Origin: Chlorobaculum thiosulfatiphilum
GTDB lineage: Bacteria; Bacteroidota; Chlorobiia; Chlorobiales; Chlorobiaceae
Direction of reading: 5' to 3'
NCBI RefSeq assembly: GCF_006265165.1
Contig: NZ_VDCH01000007.1
Coordinates: 1-64,000, forward strand
Length of the DNA: 64,000 nucleotides
Shown here in pieces: positions 9,014 through 18,249 of the stretch. Within the stretch, counting starts at the first letter, position 1, and every line of letters begins with the position of its first letter. Under the pieces are notes generated by a model, which saw only the letters and a list, made by a program, of their open reading frames with translations, was not told the DNA's origin and did no database searches. The position numbers and the translations under genes were made by a program.

Positions 9014-12000
9014 ATGAGTGAATTAATACAAATATCTGGTTGTGAGAATGTCAACCGTAAGGCGGATGTCATTTTTGTTCATGGCTTGGGTGGTGATGCC
9101 CGTGAGACATGGCGCTATGGAAAAGACGATTCGACTTCATGGCCGCATTGGCTTGGGGAGGATTTTCCTGAGATCGGAGTATGGTCACTAGACTATGAGG
9201 CAAGTCCGACGAAATCTAAGGTATTTTCAAAAATACTCGGTTTTGGTTCTAAGAACTCAGGGCACGCCCAGTCATTGCCAGACCGCGCGTGGGAGGTATT
9301 AACATATTTAACACAAAACGGTCTTGGCACACGTCCTCTTATGTTCATCTGCCATAGCATGGGAGGTCTTTTGGTTAAGCAGTTGCTTCGAAAAGCCAGC
9401 GACAAACCGGATGAACCGTGCATGCAAGACCTACTACACCAGACAAAAGTTATTTTTTTTCTTTCTACACCACATTCTGGAGCAGAACTCGCCTCATTTC
9501 TTGATGCTTTAAAAAAAATCTTCCGAACCACAAAAAGCATCAAGGATCTTCGAATGCACGATGCCCATCTTCGCGATTTGCTTGAATGGTATCGTGGCCA
9601 AGCCCAGCGTCTTGGAATAGAGACTCGAACATATTATGAAACAAAACCGGTTAATGGCTTTCTTTCCGTTGTTAACCCATCCTCAGCGCACCCTGGCGTT
9701 GGTTCTGCTCCTATAGCACTTGACGAAGACCATATTTCAATTTCCAGACCACTTAATCGAAATACGCATATTTACGGAGCGGCGAGTAATCTTCTGAAAA
9801 GCCATGTGCTTATCTCGATTACAGTTAATTCTTCAATTTCAACAAGTAACGCATCTAACGAATCAATAACGATTGCATCACCCCAAGCTGATCAACTCAT
9901 AAGCGTTATCCAATCACAAGCAAATACGATCAATCGTCTCACATCACCACCCCCCCCCGGGGCACCGTATGAGGTTACAAAATATTTGGCAAAAGAGGCA
10001 CAAGATTGGAATTATCAATTACCGTTTTTACAGAGGTCTCAACATGTATCAGGCATCGTTACCGAAGAGGTTTTCAAGAGTTCGGAAGATAGATTGTCAC
10101 TTATAAATATTGACGATCTATTTGAAAAATATGAAACTGCAAAGGATATTGAAAATGAGATTCTATCTCAGCTATCATTATGGAATAATGATACGGCACT
10201 TAGTCTAGCAGGAAAACTTAAAGAGTATATAGAAAAAACAAATATCTCTGAAAGCAAACGCTTTCTTAATTACTTATTTTTGATAGCAAGAGTACATGTA
10301 AGTTGTGCTGAGAATAAAGATTCAGAGTCAGCAAAACATATCGAGAGAGCTAAAAAATTATTTAACAAGATAGACAAGTATTTGGCGGTTTCACCTCGAC
10401 CAGAGCTTGCTGCAGATGTATTCGCACTAAGGGGTTCGATAGAAAAGATTAAAAATGGTGAAGATGCCGCACTTGAGTATTTAGCTGACCGTGAAGACCC
10501 ATACGCTATTCGGATACGCCTTGCTATTTATTTAAGAAAAAATGATTTAGAGGCAGCAATAAGGCTAATTGATGTGCGCCCTCCACATTTGAAGTGGTGT
10601 GATCTTGGCGTTGCAGCATATGCCGGTGCTGGGCATCGAGCAAAAGCGCTGAAACTAGTTGACTGGGCCAATGCACAAGACAAAAAGAATAAATATCCCC
10701 AATGTGTTGTACTCCTTGCCGATGCGTCTTTAGTTCGGGCGTTGATCAACCAGGAACCGGGTCAAAATATCTTGCCGCAAAATCTTACTGAAACCGAGAA
10801 ATCCGCCATCCAACAGGTTCTCAAAGATATTGACCCTGTGTTGTCTGTCATCATGAGTCGAGGTTCGATTGATTCGGAACTGGCCGCCTATGCAGTCAAT
10901 ATTGCCTGGAAAGCATATATTTTTCTTGGGAAACCAGAAGAAGTGGCAAAAATGACTCGGCTTATGTCAACTCGTACGCCCATTCAACTCGATGTTGCAC
11001 GTAGCGTAATGAGCGGTTTTATCACTCCACCGCCAGACCTTCCTCAGCGATTGCGAAACGATTATCCTGATGATCTTAATGCGAACATTCTCGCAGCTGT
11101 CATTGAGTCAAAAATGGGGCAACCAGAAACTGCTTATGATTCGGCAAGGAAGCTCCTTGTACTCGCAGACACCAATGAAAAGAAGGATGAGCTTTTTAAG
11201 TTGTTTCAGCATTTGGTTCAAGAATTGGATGGTGATACTCTTGATGAGTGTGAGAAAATAGCTCGACCATTAGTTGATCACAACCCGCGAATGCAGGCGA
11301 TGTTCGATGCTAATCAATTTCTCCGTAACGGTAAGCCGGATATGGCTCTTGATGTGCTTGACCGGTATCCAGCCATGGACGATGTTTTCTGGATGCAATT
11401 ACGAGGTGAAGCATTGAGGCTAAATGGTCGTCTTCCTGAAGCAGTCGAGATGTTTAGGCTTGCATCTCTTCAGACAGGTTCCACAGAATTACTTCATCAA
11501 GCCGCTAACCTTGCTTTTCAGGCAGAAAAGGTAGTTGATGCTGTGAGACTTTATGAAGAGCTTATGGCGGCGCAACCTGACAACCATGCTGCTCGGAGTA
11601 GTCTTGCCTTTCTGTACGCCTTCAATTTACACGACATAGGCAAGGCCGCCATTCATTACCAGGCCCTGCATGATGCAGAGCCTAGTAATCATATATACAC
11701 CATTAATTTGGCGGTTTGCTTTGCTCAACTTTATAGACCACATGAGAGCTTAGCGCTATATGATGAAGAATGCAAGGTTGAACAGCCAGAAATTAGAGCC
11801 GTATTAGGTCGTTCTGAACTCTATTTAAGTTTGGGGAAACCAGATGAGGCCTGCGACTCAATTAAGAATTTTCGTGATTGCTTCTGGGAAATCCCAGATT
11901 TTCTCCTTGCTTGTATGAATACCGCATATGCAGCAGGTGATGAGGAATTTGCACATGCGGCGCTAAGCAAGCTCAATGAACTCCGAGTTGCTAAAAAAGT

Positions 12001-13732
12001 TGATGAGCATTCGTTTCATCTGGTTCAGACAGACGAAGCAATCGAAATGTTTAAAGAGTCCTTCAAAGCTACAGAGGATAGAAAAAAACACATCCATACG
12101 GAAATACTGACGGGACGTATGCCATGGGTTTTGGTAGCGCAAGCTTTTGGTGATGCTGTTTACTGGTCTTGGCGATTGCGTACACAAGAACTGAAGTGGA
12201 TTAACGACGACCAGATCAATCGGGCTTGTTATTCGATCTATTCGACAAACGGATTCCATGCTGGGCAAATGGATGACGGAAAACGAGCATTGCTTCCTTT
12301 AGAATGCCCAGTTTCAGGCACTACAATTGTTGCCGATTTATCAGCTCTGATTTCACTTCACAGACTTGACCTATTGGACAAAGCTGCCGATTATTTCGGC
12401 GAAATTCTTATCCCTGAGCAGTATTTAGCAACCGTGTTGGAGGATGGTAAGAAAATGGTGTTTCATCAACGCTCAAAGCAGCGAACAGCAGATGAGATCA
12501 ATCGTTATGTAGCAGATGAAGTGATTACGATTGAGCAAAATGGCAGAAATGATCCGATTTTTATCGTGGACGAGTATAATGAAACAGACGGACACAGGTA
12601 TCATCTTATCGATGTGATCGCTCCAATTTATGAGGCGGGGCTTGTTGATGAATTGACATACGAACGAGTAAAAAGAGTGTGTCTAAAACCATCCAGTGTA
12701 GATGGTGAACATCCTCCAATTGGACATTTCCAGAGCGTTCATATTGAACTGCTATCTCTTGAAACGCTAACCTCATTTGGGTTACTGGATCAGATCACTA
12801 AGTTCTACCGTGTGTACATTACAAGTGAGGCTCGTATTGAAGTAAGGCAGCGTCTTGATCTCTTATGTTTCCAGGAAGAAACAAGAGTTTGGCATTTTGA
12901 TCTTTGGAATCGAATTCGTGATGACAAGAGATTCAGATTTGTTCGACAGCCTCTACCGCAAGGAGTGCAAATTAACATTCGTGATAACAAGAATGTAATT
13001 GCATTTTTTTCAAGCTTCATGGCTCAAGATCAGCGTCTACCTCTGCTGGCTGATGACCGAGTATGTCAGGCGATGACTCTTAATGTGCAGGATAATGCAC
13101 CATATGGTTCTTTCGGATCAGATGCTGTAGTTCTTGCTTTGCATGAATCTGAGAGGTTAAATGATACAGAAGCTGCAGCGGCAATTCTGACAATGATGCG
13201 GTGGCGTTATCGGTTCATTGTTCCAACAGCAAAAATTTTAAAAACCTATGCAGCACAGTATCGTATGAATCCACCTGGACTTCCACTCCAAGAGGTGGCA
13301 GAATACGTTCACGATTGCATGCGGGATACCGGTCTATTTGGTGGATTAGAGAAAACGGATTTCACTCAATCTATGTCAATGCAACTCTACATGTCTTGGA
13401 TGCAGATTCTGGCATCATGGATTGTAGATTTATGGTTAGATGACAAAATTTCGAAGGGTGCCGCTTCGCGGTTAACGGAATGGTGTGTTCAGGAGTTTCT
13501 TCCATCTCAGCCTCGTGTTGTTCCTGGTGCTATCAAGGGTAGGATGGGATCATTGGTCGAAAAAATTCTTATAACACATATGTTACTGAATTCAAATTCT
13601 ATCGATGATGATGAGCGAGTATCTGATGCCTTGATGGCTGTTAAATCAGCTCTGAAGCTTTCACAAGAAGAATATCTATCAATAGTAACTGAAATCTTGA
13701 ATGATACACAAAGAACAGATTCCGAGTCCTGA
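9014..13732 (+). CDS. Giant alpha/beta-hydrolase - TPR - PIN-like protein (candidate defence protein)
   Basis: A 1572-residue protein with no close match I can name. Residues 15-270 are an alpha/beta hydrolase related to SERAC1/DUF676 lipases: FVHGLGG (21-27), nucleophile elbow CHSMGG with Ser115, STPHSGAE (151-158) and DEDHISI with candidate His240. A linker with PPPPG near 312 is encoded by a C9 tract. Residues about 380-1060 are helical, TPR-like repeats. From about 1100, TTIVADLSALISLHRLDLLD resembles the first strand of a PIN nuclease, with an acidic FGSDAVVLALHE near 1369. No NTPase P-loop was found. The gene is AT-rich, overlaps its partner and replaces the expected nifD region. Immune function is inference. 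Confidence 0.7.
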   Translation: MSELIQISGCENVNRKADVIFVHGLGGDARETWRYGKDDSTSWPHWLGEDFPEIGVWSLDYEASPTKSKVFSKILGFGSKNSGHAQSLPDRAWEVLTYLTQNGLGTRPLMFICHSMGGLLVKQLLRKASDKPDEPCMQDLLHQTKVIFFLSTPHSGAELASFLDALKKIFRTTKSIKDLRMHDAHLRDLLEWYRGQAQRLGIETRTYYETKPVNGFLSVVNPSSAHPGVGSAPIALDEDHISISRPLNRNTHIYGAASNLLKSHVLISITVNSSISTSNASNESITIASPQADQLISVIQSQANTINRLTSPPPPGAPYEVTKYLAKEAQDWNYQLPFLQRSQHVSGIVTEEVFKSSEDRLSLINIDDLFEKYETAKDIENEILSQLSLWNNDTALSLAGKLKEYIEKTNISESKRFLNYLFLIARVHVSCAENKDSESAKHIERAKKLFNKIDKYLAVSPRPELAADVFALRGSIEKIKNGEDAALEYLADREDPYAIRIRLAIYLRKNDLEAAIRLIDVRPPHLKWCDLGVAAYAGAGHRAKALKLVDWANAQDKKNKYPQCVVLLADASLVRALINQEPGQNILPQNLTETEKSAIQQVLKDIDPVLSVIMSRGSIDSELAAYAVNIAWKAYIFLGKPEEVAKMTRLMSTRTPIQLDVARSVMSGFITPPPDLPQRLRNDYPDDLNANILAAVIESKMGQPETAYDSARKLLVLADTNEKKDELFKLFQHLVQELDGDTLDECEKIARPLVDHNPRMQAMFDANQFLRNGKPDMALDVLDRYPAMDDVFWMQLRGEALRLNGRLPEAVEMFRLASLQTGSTELLHQAANLAFQAEKVVDAVRLYEELMAAQPDNHAARSSLAFLYAFNLHDIGKAAIHYQALHDAEPSNHIYTINLAVCFAQLYRPHESLALYDEECKVEQPEIRAVLGRSELYLSLGKPDEACDSIKNFRDCFWEIPDFLLACMNTAYAAGDEEFAHAALSKLNELRVAKKVDEHSFHLVQTDEAIEMFKESFKATEDRKKHIHTEILTGRMPWVLVAQAFGDAVYWSWRLRTQELKWINDDQINRACYSIYSTNGFHAGQMDDGKRALLPLECPVSGTTIVADLSALISLHRLDLLDKAADYFGEILIPEQYLATVLEDGKKMVFHQRSKQRTADEINRYVADEVITIEQNGRNDPIFIVDEYNETDGHRYHLIDVIAPIYEAGLVDELTYERVKRVCLKPSSVDGEHPPIGHFQSVHIELLSLETLTSFGLLDQITKFYRVYITSEARIEVRQRLDLLCFQEETRVWHFDLWNRIRDDKRFRFVRQPLPQGVQINIRDNKNVIAFFSSFMAQDQRLPLLADDRVCQAMTLNVQDNAPYGSFGSDAVVLALHESERLNDTEAAAAILTMMRWRYRFIVPTAKILKTYAAQYRMNPPGLPLQEVAEYVHDCMRDTGLFGGLEKTDFTQSMSMQLYMSWMQILASWIVDLWLDDKISKGAASRLTEWCVQEFLPSQPRVVPGAIKGRMGSLVEKILITHMLLNSNSIDDDERVSDALMAVKSALKLSQEEYLSIVTEILNDTQRTDSES
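9950..9958 (+). repeat. C9 homopolymer tract followed by G4 inside the hydrolase-TPR gene
   Basis: Nine consecutive C then GGGG stand out in an AT-rich gene. The tract encodes a proline linker between the hydrolase and the TPR region. A slip of one base would end the protein soon after the hydrolase. Confidence 0.65.
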
Positions 13733-15755
13733 TGATATAAAAAATGTTAAGCGATCAATACAGATGCGTATGGGAAAGATCGCTCTAAGCAACATTGAAC
13801 ACATGGAAGCAAGAGCATATCGTGCCTTACAGGATATTGGTCTGATAAGTGATGCAGCAGTTCCTCTTGGGACTAATATCGAGATCGAAGTCATACGTGA
13901 TCATCAACACGCAAGAAGGCAAAAGCTTACAGAAGGTCCTTTATTTCTTTATAAATCAGAAGAAGATGATGATTCAAAATTAATACTCGAAGACCTTACC
14001 ATTCTCATTCTCTCTGATTCTCGTGATGTTCGAATAGCAGTTATAGAATCCATTGAAAAAATGCTTTTAAAGAATCCTTTGATACTCACTTCGAAGAGTT
14101 TTGGATTATTGAAAGCATCTCGCAATGCAATATCATCACCGAATCCAGAAAATTGGAGGCCTAAAGCAATATTAGTATATGATACTTTAAACGATGATAT
14201 TCTTTTTTCTTTATCAGGAATCCGTCAGAGCCTGCAAAATGAGCCTGTAATTCAAGATGCACTTAAATTTTATGCACCTAAGGTTATTCATCCCAGCGTT
14301 ATTTCATGTGACTCGATTAGTCTTTCTATTGGGAACCCGGAACGAGATCATGGGACATTAAAAACACTGTTATCCGATATAGTTAACAGCTCTTCGAGTC
14401 TTACCGAATTATGCAGCAGCTATCTTGAAAAAATGGGATTTCTTCCTTTTGCACCATCATATAGTATGGCGACAGCTGTTAAAAATTTGGTCTCTTCTAA
14501 AAATTATAGTATTGATGTTTGGCAAGATGTGTGGAAATGGGTTGACTTTCAAAATACTTCTTTATCAAGATACCATGCTTGCTCAGTTTTCGTTCTTTTC
14601 CCCGAATTCATTCCTGATGGTAAATTACCGAATCTGTGGGAACAAATTCTCACAGTAGTGCAGAACTCAGACAAGAAAAATGAAAGCTCTCCAGAGTTTA
14701 GTCCATGGGCACTCCGTAGAGACCTTGCTCTTCATTACACATACCACCTTGAAGCACGTTTGCCAGAAAATGATGGTGGGAGTATTGGTTATTTTGCATG
14801 GTGGTTTTCGGAGCAGGTTGCAGCTCTTTTTCCACCTGACATTCTCTCAGCTAAGTTCTGCCGTGAAAAATGGGTCAAGCCTGCTTTAGAGTTTTCGTCT
14901 CTCTCATGGCTGGCTGCAAGTGCTCCCATTCAGCGCTCGTTTCTAAGACAAATCACTTTATGTGTTAATTCTCCATGGGCTGCATCACTATTGACAATGA
15001 TGGGAGAGCACATGAATGAGCTTGTTCCTACTGATCTGGCAGAGGATAGCCGTAATAGATTCCAAGACGCATTGGTCTTCAACACGTTTTCTGTATTGCC
15101 TTTTTCAATCAAGATAACGGATGATCCGACTTTTGCGTTAGAAGGCTCACTTGCTGATACCATTCTTAAATGGGCTGAATATCAACCAGAGGAGCATAAA
15201 AAAGGATTGCAACAACTCGTAGAGATGAGCGATACACTTGGAAGCAGCGAAGGGTTATTGGATGCCATAAAAAAACTGGGTGAATTTGATCTACCAAAAC
15301 AGGTTGTCGTGTGTTTCGCCTTAAAAAGAAAATTACTTATTGATCAGACACTTACAGAGGGAATTTGGGAAATTATTTCCGACTTTAAATGGAGAAAGAA
15401 TGTACTTGGCAATATCGATTATCATATTCAAGCGTCACTCATTGATTCTTTGTGCACACTTTTAATTGAAAATGGTGACAAGTGGTACTCGTATTTGCCA
15501 CATTTCATTGCAGAGCTATGTGAGAAGGAGGAAACTGATGAACACAGACGAGTTCTGTTTTTGTATGTAATCCATACAAGTCTTGCGTCTGATACGGTAA
15601 GCGCGGTACGTCGCCTTCTGAGGGGAGAACATAAGGCGAAGTTCATGGAGTACGTCAAAGAATATCAGGATCGAGTTGAAACTATTCGCTATGACTATCC
15701 TCCATGGGTTGCGGGGAAGCTGCGTGGTTTAATGGCGAGCTTACATGTTATATAA
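13701..15755 (+). CDS. Uncharacterised helical partner of the hydrolase-TPR protein
   Basis: A 684-residue protein I cannot assign. It is predominantly helical by eye, with no signal peptide, transmembrane segment, P-loop or cysteine cluster. Near the N-terminus there is a short beta-like segment, VPLGTNIEIEVIRDHQHARR. The rest resembles a helical-repeat or scaffold protein. The ATG at 13701 overlaps the end of the 1572-residue gene by 32 bp, so the two are translationally coupled and probably form one system. Base composition is AT-rich like its partner. A sensor, adaptor or regulator role is speculation. Confidence 0.65.
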   Translation: MIHKEQIPSPDDIKNVKRSIQMRMGKIALSNIEHMEARAYRALQDIGLISDAAVPLGTNIEIEVIRDHQHARRQKLTEGPLFLYKSEEDDDSKLILEDLTILILSDSRDVRIAVIESIEKMLLKNPLILTSKSFGLLKASRNAISSPNPENWRPKAILVYDTLNDDILFSLSGIRQSLQNEPVIQDALKFYAPKVIHPSVISCDSISLSIGNPERDHGTLKTLLSDIVNSSSSLTELCSSYLEKMGFLPFAPSYSMATAVKNLVSSKNYSIDVWQDVWKWVDFQNTSLSRYHACSVFVLFPEFIPDGKLPNLWEQILTVVQNSDKKNESSPEFSPWALRRDLALHYTYHLEARLPENDGGSIGYFAWWFSEQVAALFPPDILSAKFCREKWVKPALEFSSLSWLAASAPIQRSFLRQITLCVNSPWAASLLTMMGEHMNELVPTDLAEDSRNRFQDALVFNTFSVLPFSIKITDDPTFALEGSLADTILKWAEYQPEEHKKGLQQLVEMSDTLGSSEGLLDAIKKLGEFDLPKQVVVCFALKRKLLIDQTLTEGIWEIISDFKWRKNVLGNIDYHIQASLIDSLCTLLIENGDKWYSYLPHFIAELCEKEETDEHRRVLFLYVIHTSLASDTVSAVRRLLRGEHKAKFMEYVKEYQDRVETIRYDYPPWVAGKLRGLMASLHVI

Positions 15756-15907
15756 TATTGAAAACATGCAGATTAAAACGTATAAAGAATAGAGAATGAA
15801 AGCGTCTTGCATGACAAGATGATCGATCTGTCATAACTGCGAGTTATGCTTCGATTGTTCCAACATGTAAGCATGAAGAGAACGTTGCCGAGGGAATCAC
15901 CGGCAGA

Positions 15908-17185
15908 GTGGTCGAAACCGGCGAGCGCATCATCGTGCCGGTCATCGGCAACGAGCCGAACTTCCTGAACCGCACCGGCAGCCTCTCCTCCACCGAAGAT
16001 CATTCGCTCTCCTTCGTCTGCATTCCGATCCAGCAGGGCAAAAAGGTGCTCGGGGCGATCAGCGTCGAGCGGCGCTGCGACGACCACGAGCTGCTCGGCT
16101 TCGACGTGGAGATTCTCGGTATCATCGCCTCGATGATCGCCCAGGCGGTCGAACTTTACCTGATCGAAAACGAGGACAAGCACAATCTCCGCATGGAGAA
16201 CGAGCGGCTCCAGAAGGCTCTCCGGGAGAAGTTCCGCCCGTCGAACATCATCGGCAACTCCAAACCGATGCTGGAGGTCTATGCGCTGATCTCCAAAATC
16301 ATCAAGACCCGCTCCACCGTGCTGATTCTCGGCGAGAGCGGCGTTGGCAAGGAGCTGGTGGCGAGCGCGATTCACTACAACAGCAACGAAGCGAGCAAGC
16401 CGTTCGTCACCTTCAACTGCGCCGCCTTGCCGGAGAGCGTCATCGAAAGCGAGCTGTTCGGCCACGAAAAGGGGGCCTTCACCGGAGCCGACAAACCGCG
16501 CAAGGGCCGATTCGAGGAGGCCGACGGCGGCACGATTTTTCTCGACGAAATCGGCGAACTTTCGCTGCCGATCCAGGCCAAGCTGCTTCGCGTGTTGCAG
16601 GAGCGCACCATCGAGCGGGTCGGCTCGAACCAGAAGATCAAAATCGACATCCGCGTCATCGCCGCCACGAACCGCGACCTCAAGCAGATGGCCGCCGCGG
16701 GCAAATTCCGCGAAGACCTCTACTACCGGCTCAACGTTTTTCCGATCGTCATTCCGCCGCTACGCGACCGCAATAGCGACATCATCGCCCTGGCGGAGTT
16801 TTTCGTATCGAGTTTCGCCCGGCAGTTCGGCAAGGAGATCACCGCTATTTCGCAGTCCGCGCAGGAGATGCTGCTTGCCTACCCGTGGCCGGGCAATGTG
16901 CGCGAGCTGGAAAACGTCATTGAGCGCGCGGTGATTCTGGTCGATGAAAACGTCATCGACGGCGACGACTTGCCGCTCTCGCTCCAGAGTTCGGTGGCTC
17001 CGGCGGCGACGGAGCAGGCGGGGCTGGTCGCCAAAGTGAACTCGGTCGAATACGGCATGATCGTTGAAGCGCTGACCGCGCATAAAGGCAACATCACCGC
17101 CGCCGCCGAATCCCTCGGCCTCACCCGCCGTACATTGAGCCTGAAAATGCAAAAGTTCGGCATGAACTATAAGCACTACCGGTGA
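15908..17185 (+). CDS. nifA: 5'-truncated NifA-type sigma-54 activator (probable pseudogene)
   Basis: The readable protein (GTG start, 425 residues) begins in the middle of a GAF domain. Homology-like sequence starts about EGITGRVVETGE (near 15890) after non-nif DNA, and an in-frame stop lies at 15812. The AAA+ domain is complete: Walker A GESGVGKE (142-149), GAFTGA (189-194) for sigma-54 contact, and a C-terminal Fis-type helix-turn-helix (about 385-425). Roughly the first half of the N-terminal sensory domain and the natural start are missing, so expression and control are doubtful. It normally activates nif promoters such as the one at 7258. Confidence 0.85.
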   Translation: MVETGERIIVPVIGNEPNFLNRTGSLSSTEDHSLSFVCIPIQQGKKVLGAISVERRCDDHELLGFDVEILGIIASMIAQAVELYLIENEDKHNLRMENERLQKALREKFRPSNIIGNSKPMLEVYALISKIIKTRSTVLILGESGVGKELVASAIHYNSNEASKPFVTFNCAALPESVIESELFGHEKGAFTGADKPRKGRFEEADGGTIFLDEIGELSLPIQAKLLRVLQERTIERVGSNQKIKIDIRVIAATNRDLKQMAAAGKFREDLYYRLNVFPIVIPPLRDRNSDIIALAEFFVSSFARQFGKEITAISQSAQEMLLAYPWPGNVRELENVIERAVILVDENVIDGDDLPLSLQSSVAPAATEQAGLVAKVNSVEYGMIVEALTAHKGNITAAAESLGLTRRTLSLKMQKFGMNYKHYR

Positions 17186-17313
17186 GATGGGGGGGATTGT
17201 AAAGCGCTGAGATTGATGATTTTATCTGTTATTTTGGAACGGTGGTTAGAGGTGATTCGTGGGCGAATTGTACTATCAGATAATAGTGTCTCACTTTTAG
17301 CGTGTTCACAACT

Positions 17314-18069
17314 ATGACCATTCATGACTCCATTATCGCCGCTGCTAAGATCAGGCTGGGGACAAACCTGGATGAAGAATTTCAACCTCAGGAGCTAAGG
17401 AAAATTTGTGGCGTTCCTGAAGGCAGCTTCTCGCCTATTTTCAAAGGTATGCGTACGGATCCTGGCTCAGCACCATCAGTGCCTGAACATGCTCGCGGCC
17501 TATTTTTACAAATTAGGCATGGGTGGTATCGGCTTTCAGAAAAGGGCAAGGCTAACATTGGCGCGTCAAGTATCATTCCGTTCGCGAGTGCTCAGGAAGT
17601 TCGTGTATCTGAATCACTCGAAAAGAGTGGGTACTGGTCAGTGAATGAGGAAATCGATAACCGTCAACGTACGCTTGTCGAAGTAGTGCAGCGCAAAGGT
17701 CAACCGTTGTTCCGTCAGGGTTTGTTATCTGCATATCATTATCGCTGTGCCATCTCCAACTGTGATGCAGTTCCAGCGCTGGAGGCAGCGCACATATCTC
17801 CATATTTGGGTGCTCAATCAAATGTCACGCGAAATGGTCTACTGCTGCGAGCCGATCTTCATACGCTATTTGACCTCAACTTGATTGCTATCGAGCCAAC
17901 AACACTCATTGTTCAATTGTCTAAAAGTTTGATGAGGACAAGTTATGCGTCGTTTCATATGATGCCTTTAGCAAGTCCGGAAGCTCAGGAGGACTTTCCA
18001 GACCACGAAGCACTGGAACTTCGCTGGTCGGAGTTCATGCGTTCCGAAAAAGAAGCAGGCGGTGCGTGA
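17314..18069 (+). CDS. HNH endonuclease family protein (putative restriction endonuclease)
   Basis: A 251-residue protein. The C-terminal half has the HNH signature of COG3440-type putative restriction enzymes: EAAHISPYLGAQSNVTRNGL, then LLRADLHTLFDLNLIAI. The paired His/Asn/His positions are present. The N-terminal half carries a winged-helix-like segment. The ATG at 17314 is preferred over a GTG 12 bp upstream. No methyltransferase gene is adjacent, so it may be a solitary nuclease. It is less GC-rich than core genes and lies just past the nifA remnant, so it may belong to the same accessory region. Confidence 0.8.
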   Translation: MTIHDSIIAAAKIRLGTNLDEEFQPQELRKICGVPEGSFSPIFKGMRTDPGSAPSVPEHARGLFLQIRHGWYRLSEKGKANIGASSIIPFASAQEVRVSESLEKSGYWSVNEEIDNRQRTLVEVVQRKGQPLFRQGLLSAYHYRCAISNCDAVPALEAAHISPYLGAQSNVTRNGLLLRADLHTLFDLNLIAIEPTTLIVQLSKSLMRTSYASFHMMPLASPEAQEDFPDHEALELRWSEFMRSEKEAGGA

Positions 18070-18146
18070 GATTGACGAAGGTTCTGACTCCAAAGATGCA
18101 TCAGGTTTTTCGTGACGCACTTGTTCGTGCTCGTGCATCTCCCGCG

Positions 18147-18168
18147 ATCCCGGCTGTGAGGTCGGGAT
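18147..18168 (+). terminator. Hairpin downstream of the HNH gene
   Basis: ATCCCG (18147-18152) pairs with CGGGAT (18163-18168) around a 10-nt loop, followed by a pyrimidine-rich TTCCTCTTTCTCC. A plausible Rho-independent terminator before the reductase gene. Confidence 0.45.
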
Positions 18169-18249
18169 TCCTCTTTCTCCGCCCCTCGTCTGAATTGCGT
18201 ATATTGCCCGTCGAAAAAGCTTTATCCATCAACCTTATCAGCGGAATCA

